A stretch of 44,558 nt of DNA from an uncultured Christensenella sp. (GCA_910578195.1 CAJTOY010000012.1:1-44558); one strand, 5' to 3'; counted from the first letter of the stretch, positions 1-7,374 are shown. Notes: generated by a model not told the origin, from the letters alone. Made by a program: numbers and translations.

Positions 1-49
1 CCGAAAGTACTTGTCGGGAGACCGACCGGGAGGATAGGTCGTTGCCGGA
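1..49 (+). rRNA. rrf: 5S rRNA, 3' end only (cut by window start)
   Basis: These 49 bases are identical to the last 49 bases of the complete 5S gene at 14357-14472. The window begins inside the gene, so its 5' half cannot be seen and I cannot tell whether the left copy is whole. A strong terminator follows at once. The gene forms the left boundary of the integrated element. Confidence 0.93.
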
Positions 50-55
50 TTTCAA
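1..55 (+). repeat. Direct repeat, left copy (candidate attL core)
   Basis: Bases 1-55 match 14424-14478 exactly, and the sequences diverge from base 56 / 14479 on. The repeat covers the 3' part of 5S rRNA plus six bases after it. With an integrase gene next to it, this is the expected picture of an attachment-site duplication. The true repeat may extend left of the window. Two ordinary neighbouring 5S genes would look similar over this stretch. Confidence 0.7.
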
Positions 56-58
56 TTA

Positions 59-93
59 AAAAGCCCGTTTTCATAGCGAAAACGGGCTTTTTT
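59..93 (+). terminator. Rho-independent terminator after left 5S rRNA
   Basis: A perfect stem of AAAAGCCCGTTTTC and its complement, with a five-base loop (atagc) and a T run. It would end the rRNA transcript. The right 5S copy has a different terminator, so in the attachment-site model this one came with the element. Confidence 0.93.
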
Positions 94-279
94 CTGTACT
101 TTTCGGCACTTTTTTACTGTTTTTAAGCATTTTATAGCAATGCTCACTTAGCCCGATATTTAATTGTTTTTGGTTAAAATTTAATAAAAAATTTGTTATT
201 TTAGTGCGCTTTCCGCCGTTCGTCAGGTATTAAAAATTTGCCTGATTTTCGGCGAAAAGTACACTTTTATTATGCAAAG

Positions 280-301
280 TTGAGCATAAAGTTGAGCATA
301 A
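280..301. repeat. Paired TTGAGCATAA direct repeats, left end (candidate integrase arm sites)
   Basis: TTGAGCATAA occurs at 280-289 and 292-301, just past the integrase stop codon. The same pair in the same orientation occurs at 14224-14233 and 14235-14244 at the other end. Direct repeats of about one helical turn flanking both ends are typical arm-type binding sites of lambda-like integrases. Their role here is inferred. Confidence 0.65.
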
Positions 302-303
302 AA

Positions 304-1530
304 TCAATAATTCAGTTTGTTGGCTTCACGGATTAAGAACTCATCCGACAAGTCAGTATAAGCATTTCCAAGTGCGCCCAGCGAATGTCCTACGAACTCA
401 TTTCTCGCGACATCTGCAACTCCGCACTCCTGACACCTTGTATAGAACGTCGTTCTCAAATCATACAGCTTGTGTTTAGGAAATATCTTGTTGAACCTGT
501 CGCGCATAATACGAAGCGAAGAGAATTGTATTTCGTCCACACCAACTAAATACGGTTTCAGCATCGGAGTAACAGGGATTTTCTTATATTCCACTTTACC
601 GTGTTTCCTTTTGCTGTTTATGGCAACAATAAAATCTCCGTCAAGCTTTGCCGTTTCGTATTCGTTCGGACGCATTCCTGTGTACAACGCTATCGCAAAC
701 ATTAATTGCTGCGGCGTTTCTGCTGTTTTTTCGAGTAGAAGTTTTTCTTCCTCTTTTGTAAGCGCACTGCCGTGTTGCTGTTCGTGCTTGGTATGAAAAA
801 CCATATCCATAGGATTGCTATGTATAATGTTGTGCTTAACCGCCGCTTTAAATATCATATTTAAAAGCGAGTGCACATCATCAGCCGTTTTGCCCTTGCC
901 TTGCTCGTCCAATCTGTCTAATAAATCCTGACAGATTTTCGGCGTTATCCGTTTGAGTGGTATATTACCGAAATGCGGTTTAAGATGGTTCTTATACTGG
1001 TTCAATCCTACGCGGAGTGTTTCAGCCTTAACCTTTCTTTTGTAGAAGTTCTCGAAATAGTATTCCGAGAATCCGTCAAAAGTAGAAGGGATAGTAGGGG
1101 CTTTGGTATCTCCATAGGTTTCTACTTCGTAAAGCCGTTTTATGAATTTTTGCTTTGCTTCTTCAAGGTTATTTGACGATACGTTTACTTTCAGCTTATT
1201 TATCTGACAGCGAATTTCGTAATTCCAATTTTTCTTTCCGCTTCTGCGTTTATGTACGTGCGCCGTTATACCTTGACATCTGAAATCTTTTCTGAATCTT
1301 GCGGGCATTTTTAAAATCTCCTCTTTTGAGAAAATCAAAATTTCCGAATAATTCATACTTTCGTTTGTCTTTTGTTGTTCCTTGTTACCGACGGTAGCAG
1401 TAAGTTCTTTAACTTTGTTCAGCGTAATCGAATCTGCCGCCGCTTTCAATACGGCTCTTGCAAGCTCGTCGTTTCCGTCTGGTAACGATTTTAATGTTTT
1501 AAGAATGTTGTCTAATTCTTGGTTTGTCAA
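304..1530 (-). CDS. int: Tyrosine recombinase (site-specific integrase)
   Basis: A 408-residue phage-type integrase that would cut and rejoin the element at attP/attB through a 3'-phosphotyrosyl intermediate. Residues about 85-140 look like an arm-binding (AP2-like) domain, 150-245 the SAM-like core-binding domain, and 255-408 the catalytic domain. Catalytic positions visible are Arg287 (in TGMRPNE), Lys at about 309 or 317, the box YDLR at 356-359 (Tyr in place of the usual His, a common variant), His382 (GHS) and the nucleophile Tyr391 (AYTDL). The start is a TTG at 1530 with only a weak ribosome site, so it is uncertain. The gene points outward toward the left 5S copy, as expected for an integrase beside its att site. 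Confidence 0.93.
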   Translation of the reverse strand: MTNQELDNILKTLKSLPDGNDELARAVLKAAADSITLNKVKELTATVGNKEQQKTNESMNYSEILIFSKEEILKMPARFRKDFRCQGITAHVHKRRSGKKNWNYEIRCQINKLKVNVSSNNLEEAKQKFIKRLYEVETYGDTKAPTIPSTFDGFSEYYFENFYKRKVKAETLRVGLNQYKNHLKPHFGNIPLKRITPKICQDLLDRLDEQGKGKTADDVHSLLNMIFKAAVKHNIIHSNPMDMVFHTKHEQQHGSALTKEEEKLLLEKTAETPQQLMFAIALYTGMRPNEYETAKLDGDFIVAINSKRKHGKVEYKKIPVTPMLKPYLVGVDEIQFSSLRIMRDRFNKIFPKHKLYDLRTTFYTRCQECGVADVARNEFVGHSLGALGNAYTDLSDEFLIREANKLNY

Positions 1531-1656
1531 ATATTCTTATTCGGGCAAGTGTACGGAATTATCTTTCCGTGCCCTTATAGTTAAGAATACTATGTTCTCT
1601 TTTCAAAACTGTTTTCCTCCTTGTTTTTAGTAGAGTAATATCTACCTTGATATGTT

Positions 1657-1688
1657 GGTAGGTACTTTAAAGTGTTTTGTATCCTACC
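1657..1688. promoter_or_regulatory. Imperfect inverted repeat upstream of integrase
   Basis: GGTAGGTAC at 1657-1665 faces GTATCCTACC at 1679-1688, and another CTACC lies at 1642-1646. The site is in the short gap between the relaxase stop and the integrase. A Shine-Dalgarno AAGGAGG on the minus strand further down could serve a 15-codon TTG-started reading frame before the integrase. Could be an operator; nothing further supports it. Confidence 0.25.
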
Positions 1689-1722
1689 ATAAAATTTTGT
1701 GTTTTGCAAGTACTTTCAGAAA

Positions 1723-3096
1723 TTATTTTCCGTTGTAATTGCTGTTTCGTTTGAATGATGGTTTAGGTGCATTCTTTCTTTCAGTGGCTGTTCGCTTTGC
1801 TTCGTCCAATTTATCGGGAGCGTAGGTGTTTAAGAAAGAAACAAACTCTTTATATTTTTCGAGTTCTGGAATTTGTCTTTCGGCTTTCTGTAATTCGCTG
1901 AAAAGGTTAGACCTGTCTTTATCTGTAATTTTCTTTTCACTTTCTAACCGCTTATATTCGGTTGTAAGTCCGACTATCATTTTTCGCAACTTTGTGGGCG
2001 ATAAAGGAAGAGTACCGCTTAACGCTTCATTAAATGCGTCTAAATACTCTTGCATAGGTTTTAACTCTTCATCAATTTCGTCTTTGCGCCGTTGTAATTC
2101 ATAGAATTCCGTCATTGCGCTATCTCTAACAGAAGTGGCAAGCTTCGCTTGTTTTTCTTTGCTTTGAGCTTCTTCTGTAATGGCGACAAGCTCGGCTTCC
2201 TGTTGCTGTTTCTGCCATTGATACTTAGTGGTGTGTTTTTTGTTGCTTCCGATTTCACCTCGTTCTAAACCGTAACGGATTGAAACAGTACTGTAAAACT
2301 CATCTTGCATATTACCGTAAGATAACTGCCCGCCGCGTTCCGCCCAGAAGTCAGAACTGCATAATTTCGGCTTGTCTAGTTTGACATATTCATAAACGCT
2401 TTTACCGCATTCGTCCTTTGCTTGTACGGGCGAGCCTTTTTCATTTCGTAAGACTTTTCCGTCTTTACCTTTTGCGTAAACTTTTTTCTTCGTCGTATCA
2501 ACGATAGGTAAGTAGTAAAGTTGTAGGTGTGGAGTAGTTTCATCATAGTGAATTACCGCCGATAATATGTTTTCATCTGTTCCGTGATAACCTATATAAG
2601 ACAATGCAAACCTGTAAGCACGGTCAAAGAAGTCCATAACTTCGATAGGCGGAGCTATCCCTTGAACGTAGCCAAGCTTTTCAAAGAAAGTAGGGTCGGA
2701 AGTTATAATCATGCCTTCGAAGGCAATTGATTTTGCTTTTTCATTAAAGGCTACCTCTAAGTCCTTCATTGTCTTTTTCCATTGAGAGGTTAATCCTCCG
2801 TTCGATTTCTTATAATAGAAGTTAAGGGGAGTACGGTCAGTGTCTATATCCTCGTTGCGGTTATGTGTTGCTGTTCTTTCAGTTTCGGCTCCGATTTTGC
2901 CTAGACTGTTTTTATTAAATGGTTCTATTCTAACTACCTGATAACTTATAATTTTGTCCTCCTGAATTTTTTTCTTTTTTGTCTCTTGGATAACTGCGTA
3001 TCCATATCTCACTAGGCTACAAGTAGCCAGTTCGCCCTTGCAGGGAGCTATTTGGTGTAAGTTTGGTATTAGTTTGGTGTAGAGATTTTGCCTCAT
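1723..3096 (-). CDS. mobV: MobV-family relaxase (Pre/Mob plasmid mobilization protein)
   Basis: Nicks oriT and leads the DNA strand in mobilization. From residue 50 the protein matches the start of MobV/Pre proteins (SYQVVR...), followed by HNRNEDIDTDR and then the family metal-binding motif at 183-190, HYDETTPH (HxDxxxPH). Residues about 300-440 are a charged coiled-coil tail, as in the family. The open frame runs from an ATG at 3096, but the family's normal start falls at an ATA codon (2949-2947). That codon lies 8 bases after a perfect AGGAGG, with an ATT codon 5 bases after it. The first 49 residues may therefore be untranslated leader. The ATG at 3096 overlaps the stop of a 6-codon minicistron (3116-3096) that has its own CGGAGG. 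Confidence 0.9.
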   Translation of the reverse strand: MRQNLYTKLIPNLHQIAPCKGELATCSLVRYGYAVIQETKKKKIQEDKIISYQVVRIEPFNKNSLGKIGAETERTATHNRNEDIDTDRTPLNFYYKKSNGGLTSQWKKTMKDLEVAFNEKAKSIAFEGMIITSDPTFFEKLGYVQGIAPPIEVMDFFDRAYRFALSYIGYHGTDENILSAVIHYDETTPHLQLYYLPIVDTTKKKVYAKGKDGKVLRNEKGSPVQAKDECGKSVYEYVKLDKPKLCSSDFWAERGGQLSYGNMQDEFYSTVSIRYGLERGEIGSNKKHTTKYQWQKQQQEAELVAITEEAQSKEKQAKLATSVRDSAMTEFYELQRRKDEIDEELKPMQEYLDAFNEALSGTLPLSPTKLRKMIVGLTTEYKRLESEKKITDKDRSNLFSELQKAERQIPELEKYKEFVSFLNTYAPDKLDEAKRTATERKNAPKPSFKRNSNYNGK

Positions 3097-4045
3097 TAAG
3101 GTGGTCTGATTGTCACTGATTTTACCTCCGTTTTTTATTTATTTCATCCACAACAATGAGAGTGGAAGATACTGAAAAAAAATGATACAAAAAAGCCGCT
3201 GATACGCTCAACGTAATCACCGACTTAACCGTGTTTAGCAATGCTTAAATGCTCTATGGTGGTTAGCCATTCTATGAAATTTTTTGTATGCTGAAATTAA
3301 CCCTCAACATTACCCGACTTATCGCTTTCATGGGAATCTCGGATAACTCCGGCTGCACATAGTTTGTTGTCGTAAAAAATTGTACAACAACAAAAGCCTA
3401 TCACGGCTCACGATTTTTGCGTACAACAAAAACACCTCGCGTTCAAAATCGCAAGCTAAGGCAGGAACGGTCTTTTTCCGTTCAAAAAACTTTCTGCGCT
3501 TAATGGACAATGCCCCGTACGTCCACCGCAGAATCTCTTTACCCTCAAAAGGGTACAGTACCACTCGTTACTCTAATGTGGCACAGTACGTATTCTATCA
3601 CAATGATAGCGGCAAGTCAAGATATTATAAACATATGTTTGTATATTTTTGTATAATGTTTTGTCGAAAAGTAAGCGCCATCCCCAAAGCTATTGTTTTA
3701 TCAGCAATGGCTTTAATCTGTATATCAATTGAATTTATAATATTTGTAACAAAACTTTATTTTAATATTCTCATGAAGGTGACGGAAGTTATTTATTAGC
3801 ATTATTTTCTGTTGCTATAAACTCATAGGTTTTTATCTTCTGTAAAAAAATTGAGTAAGGGTAAAACCAAGTGTTTCGCGTAGCGATTCTTAATGTTTGA
3901 CGGATAGTATGGTAAAGAATAAAATGATTTAATCTGCAAGATCATAGATTTTGAACGGAGAAAGTAAAAGGGTGTATAACTGTTACAGGCAATTTTTTAC
4001 TAAGTGCATATTTTATAGTTTTGCTAGCGCCTCTATTTGTTCCAT
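3097..4045. other. Long non-coding stretch between relaxase and SLOG gene; possible oriT region
   Basis: No convincing gene. Both strands have open frames here without ribosome sites and with implausible composition. It contains a hairpin GAACGG...CCGTTC (about 3467-3485), two GTACAACAA direct repeats near 3382 and 3421, and short dyads near 3220-3290. MobV oriT sites normally lie just upstream of the relaxase gene, so the nick site is likely in or near 3100-3400, but I recognise no known nick sequence. Confidence 0.4.
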
Positions 4046-4453
4046 TCAAAAAGCAAGTGCACAATCTGAATGTTCTACTAAATATTGGTTCAATTTTTGA
4101 ATACAGTATGGACTGAATGTATCTTTGAGAACAAATACATTATTACATCGTTTCAAAATTTCATTATATTTGATAATTTGTTTATTGTTCCATTTTCTTG
4201 ATTGATTAGAATACGGCAGTATTGCATCAAGTGTTATATCGGGATACTCTTCTCGCATATATAAAACGATTTCTGCGGTATAGAAAACCGATTCGGAAGT
4301 CAAACCAGAAATGAAGTGGGTTATGCCGTTTCTAACCTTTTCACGAATTAGAAAGTCTAAATGTCTCTTCAATTCATTGCACCTTTTGTTATTAATGTCG
4401 AATACGAATGGAGCGTTTTGGGAGTAGTGTCCAGTGAACATACAAGTTTTCAT
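4046..4453 (-). CDS. SLOG-family protein (DUF1273/YpsA-like)
   Basis: A 135-residue Rossmann-like protein that opens with KTCMFTGH and has HFISGLTSE and AEIVLYMREEYPDI. The end of the conserved core is LPYSNQSRKW. These are the hallmarks of the DUF1273 (YpsA) branch of the SLOG superfamily, whose members are thought to bind nucleotides or nucleotide-derived ligands; the cellular role is not established. Its start is supported by a GAGGA ribosome site 8 bases upstream. It is transcribed away from the XRE gene at 4584, from a gap with a long inverted repeat, so the XRE protein may control both. Such genes are common cargo on Firmicute mobile elements. Confidence 0.82.
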   Translation of the reverse strand: MKTCMFTGHYSQNAPFVFDINNKRCNELKRHLDFLIREKVRNGITHFISGLTSESVFYTAEIVLYMREEYPDITLDAILPYSNQSRKWNNKQIIKYNEILKRCNNVFVLKDTFSPYCIQKLNQYLVEHSDCALAF

Positions 4454-4501
4454 AAATATTCCTCAAGATAGTTTATAGCAGAAAATGTTAAATAGTCAAG
4501 C

Positions 4502-4571
4502 GTTTCCAACAGGAAACTAAAAATTTACTGCTGACTATTATACTTTAATTAAAACGTTCACTGTTGGAAAC
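4502..4571. promoter_or_regulatory. Divergent promoter with 11-bp inverted repeat (candidate XRE operator)
   Basis: GTTTCCAACAG at 4502-4512 and its exact complement CTGTTGGAAAC at 4561-4571 flank an AT-rich core. The core has a TATACT box on the plus strand and a TATAAT box on the minus strand. The left arm is itself a small palindrome (GTTTCC-AACA-GGAAAC). The right arm lies directly before the Shine-Dalgarno of the XRE gene. The arrangement suggests an autoregulated divergent promoter. Confidence 0.55.
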
Positions 4572-4583
4572 GGAGGATATGAT

Positions 4584-4829
4584 ATGAAGTTAATTGAAGC
4601 AATAGGAAAAAGGTTAGACAAATTAATAAAACAGAAAAAGGATTTGACTCAGTACGAGTTAGCAAAACAGGCGGGCATACCGCGTTCAACGGTATGGAAG
4701 ATTATAAATCCAGATATGACAAAAGTTAAAACGGTTAAGATGGATACGGTTTATCAAATAGCAGATACTCTTGGAATATCGCTTAAAGAGTTTTTTGATG
4801 ATTCGATATTTGATGAAATTACTGATTAG
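4584..4829 (+). CDS. Small XRE-family helix-turn-helix regulator
   Basis: An 81-residue DNA-binding protein made of almost nothing but a Cro/C1-type HTH. The recognisable parts are LTQYELAKQAGIP, STVWKII and TVYQIADTLGISLKEFF. The start has GGAGG 7 bases upstream. It probably represses its own divergent promoter (4502-4571) and through it the SLOG gene, though that is inferred from position. A strong terminator follows directly. Typical maintenance regulator of an integrated element. Confidence 0.92.
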   Translation: MKLIEAIGKRLDKLIKQKKDLTQYELAKQAGIPRSTVWKIINPDMTKVKTVKMDTVYQIADTLGISLKEFFDDSIFDEITD

Positions 4830-4834
4830 TTGAT

Positions 4835-4866
4835 AGAGGCTCGACGAAGTTATTCGTCGAGCCTCT
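4835..4866. terminator. Bidirectional terminator between XRE gene and kinase gene
   Basis: A perfect 14-base stem (AGAGGCTCGACGAA and its complement) with a four-base loop, between two convergent genes. The T tract is weak on the plus side (tattcta), but the stem is strong. It would separate the two transcripts. Confidence 0.85.
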
Positions 4867-4878
4867 ATTCTAATACAA

Positions 4879-6330
4879 TTATGTCCTTAAAAAATTTATA
4901 TTATGTAGATTGTCAAAAGTTAATTGAATACATTTTGTGAATTTCTCTTTTTGCCGCTCATCCAAACGGAAACTTGCATTGTATTTGTTTAATATTTCAA
5001 ATAAAGTCATAAGCCCGATACCGCTGCCACCGTCGCCTTTATGGGTTGTTATTCTTTTTTTGCCTATATTGGCTATAACTTTTTCTTCGAATAAAGGTCC
5101 GTTATCATAGACACAGATACGCGGCGCATTAGATTCTGAATATTCAAAAGCGATAAAAATTTTGCTTTCGGAAATATTTTTTGTGGCTATTATTGCGTTT
5201 TCTCCTAAATCGCACAGAATGGTCGTTAAATCCGTTATATCGGTTACCTTTGATATCAAATCATGTATACAGTCGTTTGATAAGTTAGCGGTGAATTCTA
5301 TATTAAACTGTTTTGCTTTGGATAAAATATAGTGTAAAACTGCATCAATTGGAATAGAATCTACTTTAGGTAAATCATCGTATTCTTTCTGATAAGAATT
5401 AATAATTTCCTGATGTTCCGACGAAAGTTCTTGTAATTGCTCAAGAAGTACGCTAAGTTCTGCATTTTCGGGCGCTGTATTTATAAGTTCTTTTACAGCC
5501 ATAACCATAGCAGGTATCAGCTTATTATCTCTGTGAATTATTTTAGAAAGCTCAGCATTTTGATTGAGTAAATTATTCCGTTCATCTTCATATTCTTTAA
5601 TGCGGCTTTCATATAGATTTTCGTTACGTTTATAAATCTGTGTATGATACCGATTTGTAACGTATTTTTTCCACCAAATAATAAATCCTAATCCGCAGAA
5701 TATTAAAGTTAAAACAATGATTTCAAAAGGAGAGTGGGCAGCATCATCCGTGTAAGTCAAAGTAAGGAGAAAGATGCTTAAAATGCTAGCCAACAGAAGA
5801 AGTTCTATGCTACCGTCATTATAGTTAATGGAAATACCACTTTTAAACCTTTTGATTTTGTAAATGAGAAAGATAAAAAGAAGTTGTAAGAAATCGGATG
5901 CTAATATTGCAATGCAGTCTCTAATGGTGGTGTTTGGGATAATTAAGAAAAATAGATAATTTAACGGTAACGATGCAACAAAAGCAAATGCCATTGTGAC
6001 AAATGTTATACCGCAAGATATTACACAAATAGTAACTGTATTTAAATATGAATGTCTAACACGACAGATAAAATATAAGCATGTTAGTAATGAAAAACAT
6101 ATTGGTATCAATAATCTTAATTGCTTTGTTGCAAAATAAAGTCCAATAGAGAAAATTATGGCTACAAAAAAATCAAGTAGATTTATTAGGCGGAATTTAG
6201 TTTTTGAGAGTTTAAAATATCCGTAAAAACTTCCTATAAAAAGAACAGTATATTTTGTTATTGCTAAAATATCAAATATCATATTAATACCAACTAAAAA
6301 GCAAATATAACTAATAAAAGCAACTCCCAA
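4879..6330 (-). CDS. AgrC-like sensor histidine kinase (GHKL type)
   Basis: A 483-residue membrane kinase. Residues about 1-215 hold six or so hydrophobic segments, followed by a coiled-coil linker (about 220-330) with a phospho-acceptor His near 265 (IIHRDNKLIPAM). The C-terminal GHKL ATPase has its N box at LGENAII (about 378), G1 at YDNGP (about 408) and G2 at GGSGIGL (about 435). This layout is that of peptide-sensing kinases such as AgrC, which pass phosphate to a partner regulator. The partner is the Spo0A-type regulator just upstream in the same orientation. No agrB or agrD gene is present. The start is a TTG at 6330 without a close ribosome site, and ATG at 6282 is an alternative. The gap before it carries the oppositely oriented peptide gene at 6393-6443. 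Confidence 0.9.
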   Translation of the reverse strand: MGVAFISYICFLVGINMIFDILAITKYTVLFIGSFYGYFKLSKTKFRLINLLDFFVAIIFSIGLYFATKQLRLLIPICFSLLTCLYFICRVRHSYLNTVTICVISCGITFVTMAFAFVASLPLNYLFFLIIPNTTIRDCIAILASDFLQLLFIFLIYKIKRFKSGISINYNDGSIELLLLASILSIFLLTLTYTDDAAHSPFEIIVLTLIFCGLGFIIWWKKYVTNRYHTQIYKRNENLYESRIKEYEDERNNLLNQNAELSKIIHRDNKLIPAMVMAVKELINTAPENAELSVLLEQLQELSSEHQEIINSYQKEYDDLPKVDSIPIDAVLHYILSKAKQFNIEFTANLSNDCIHDLISKVTDITDLTTILCDLGENAIIATKNISESKIFIAFEYSESNAPRICVYDNGPLFEEKVIANIGKKRITTHKGDGGSGIGLMTLFEILNKYNASFRLDERQKEKFTKCIQLTFDNLHNINFLRT

Positions 6331-6337
6331 AGGCTAA

Positions 6338-6366
6338 TTTAGATTTTCCTTCTTAAATTCTATAAT
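6338..6366 (+). promoter_or_regulatory. Promoter of the 16-residue peptide gene
   Basis: TTTAGA at 6338-6343, a 17-base spacer, and a perfect TATAAT at 6361-6366. Transcription would begin near 6373, a few bases before an AAGGAGG ribosome site at 6377-6383. Confidence 0.6.
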
Positions 6367-6392
6367 CAAAGAAAAAAAGGAGGAAACGCTTT

Positions 6393-6443
6393 ATGTGGAA
6401 GAGCTTTTGGAGCTGGATTAGAGGTTTATGGTTTTACATTTAA
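6393..6443 (+). CDS. 16-residue Trp-rich peptide, MWKSFWSWIRGLWFYI
   Basis: A tiny gene not described by any family I know. The sequence shows a complete unit: promoter (6338-6366), AAGGAGG 9 bases before the ATG, 16 codons, TAA, and a terminator (6451-6479). The peptide has four Trp, two Phe, one Tyr and two positive charges with no acidic residue, so it should be membrane-active. It has no Cys and no leader. It lies on the strand opposite to the response regulator and kinase genes, exactly in the gap between them. Possible roles are a secreted signal read by the kinase, a leaderless bacteriocin, or a small membrane toxin or modulator. The transcript would also be antisense to the regulator-kinase mRNA. 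The role is unknown. Confidence 0.7.
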   Translation: MWKSFWSWIRGLWFYI

Positions 6444-6450
6444 TTGGAAG

Positions 6451-6479
6451 CGAGCTGCACTAAAGTGCGGCTCGTTTTT
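6451..6479 (+). terminator. Terminator of the peptide gene
   Basis: Stem CGAGCTGCAC / GTGCGGCTCG (one G-U pair), loop TAAA, then TTTTTCTTTT. The T run is on the plus strand only, so it terminates the peptide transcript rather than the regulator-kinase transcript. This is independent support that the plus strand is transcribed here. Confidence 0.88.
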
Positions 6480-6482
6480 CTT

Positions 6483-7268
6483 TTATAAATCATTTCTTAT
6501 TTTTTGAGCGTAGTAATAAATGAATTCATTAATAGTGGGTACGCCTTTATCAGATTTAATTTTTGCGGTGTAGTTATCAAGCAAGTTCTGAATATCGGAG
6601 GTGTTCCATGCACGGTTAATTGCGTTCTGCATAGCACGTTCCACGCTGGTTGCAGATTTGCGATACTTTTCACCTATTTTGTCGCATAAATGTTGAGCAG
6701 GTTCTTTGACCGTTATAGTGATTGCGTCAATTAAATATTGATAACCGATAGACTTAGCGCTAATGCCGACTTTATCCAATTCGAGGCAAATTCGACGTTG
6801 CAATCTCTTGGCTGCCTGAGTGGGTGATTCATCATATTCGTCTGACCGGAGTTGTTTTCTACGATTAAGAATGACGGATTTTGTTATTTTAAGAAACTCT
6901 AATACCGATTTAGCGGAATAACCTTCCTGACTCTTAGTCATTATAAAATCTGCCCCGAGTTTGCGCGCAATTTCGTGAGTTACCTCGCTGATGTTATTAG
7001 TAGTTACAAGCACAAAGGGAATGCGAGACAGTTTAGCATCATTTAATTTTTTAAGGAAATCTAAACCGTCGCCGCCGCCGTGATGTAGTTCAAGATCTAA
7101 AATAATTGCATCCGGACAAGTTTCTATAACATACTGAAACGCTTTGGAAGAATTATTGGTTAAACCGATCAGGTTGAAATCGTCCGGATTATTGTCTATT
7201 TCCTGAATTATATCCCTGCAAGCCGTTTGGTCATCTTCAACTAAAAGAATTTCTAATTTGTTTTGCAC
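6483..7268 (-). CDS. Response regulator with Spo0A-type DNA-binding domain
   Basis: A 261-residue regulator when started at the GTG at 7268. That GTG has a perfect AAGGAG 7 bases upstream, whereas the upstream ATG at 7307 has none. Residues 1-125 are a receiver domain with the acidic pair EDD (11-13), phospho-acceptor Asp58 (IILDLEL) and the conserved Lys in TKSQEG. Residues about 150-260 match the Spo0A C-terminal fold (GYQYLIDAI, then SATSVERAMQNAINRAW, the usual recognition helix region). Spo0A normally controls sporulation, is chromosomal and is fed by a phosphorelay. Here the domain sits on a mobile element beside an AgrC-like kinase and divergent from a bacteriocin operon, so it most likely controls bacteriocin production. 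The kinase gene follows 152 bases downstream. Confidence 0.88.
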   Translation of the reverse strand: MQNKLEILLVEDDQTACRDIIQEIDNNPDDFNLIGLTNNSSKAFQYVIETCPDAIILDLELHHGGGDGLDFLKKLNDAKLSRIPFVLVTTNNISEVTHEIARKLGADFIMTKSQEGYSAKSVLEFLKITKSVILNRRKQLRSDEYDESPTQAAKRLQRRICLELDKVGISAKSIGYQYLIDAITITVKEPAQHLCDKIGEKYRKSATSVERAMQNAINRAWNTSDIQNLLDNYTAKIKSDKGVPTINEFIYYYAQKIRNDL

Positions 7269-7343
7269 AGTAAAGCTCCTTAATACTATTGATACAAAGA
7301 TTTTCATTTATTATAAAACATCATAAATTAAAAATCAATAGAA

Positions 7344-7374
7344 ACTAACAAAAACTAACAAAATTCGACTAAAA
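7344..7374. promoter_or_regulatory. Tandem 10-bp repeats and a Spo0A-box-like site before the bacteriocin operon
   Basis: ACTAACAAAA occurs twice in exact tandem (7344-7353, 7354-7363), followed directly by TTCGACTAAAA (7364-7374). The last is close to a Spo0A box read on the minus strand (TTCGACA core). The site is in the gap between the divergent regulator gene and the fusion-protein gene, 10-bp phased, and upstream of a TATAAT at 7433-7438. It is the natural binding site for the Spo0A-type regulator; this is inferred. Confidence 0.5.

Noticed and set aside
3328..3564. Minus-strand open frame of 78 codons
   Set aside because: GTG start without Shine-Dalgarno, no recognisable family, and it lies within the likely oriT region.
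3380..3799. Plus-strand open frame of 139 codons
   Set aside because: No ribosome site, a TTG start and a biased Ser/Arg/Tyr composition with no domain. It overlaps an equally unsupported frame on the other strand.
4879..7268. Classical agr quorum-sensing locus
   Set aside because: There is no AgrB protease, no AgrD-like Cys-containing precursor, and the regulator has a Spo0A rather than a LytTR domain.
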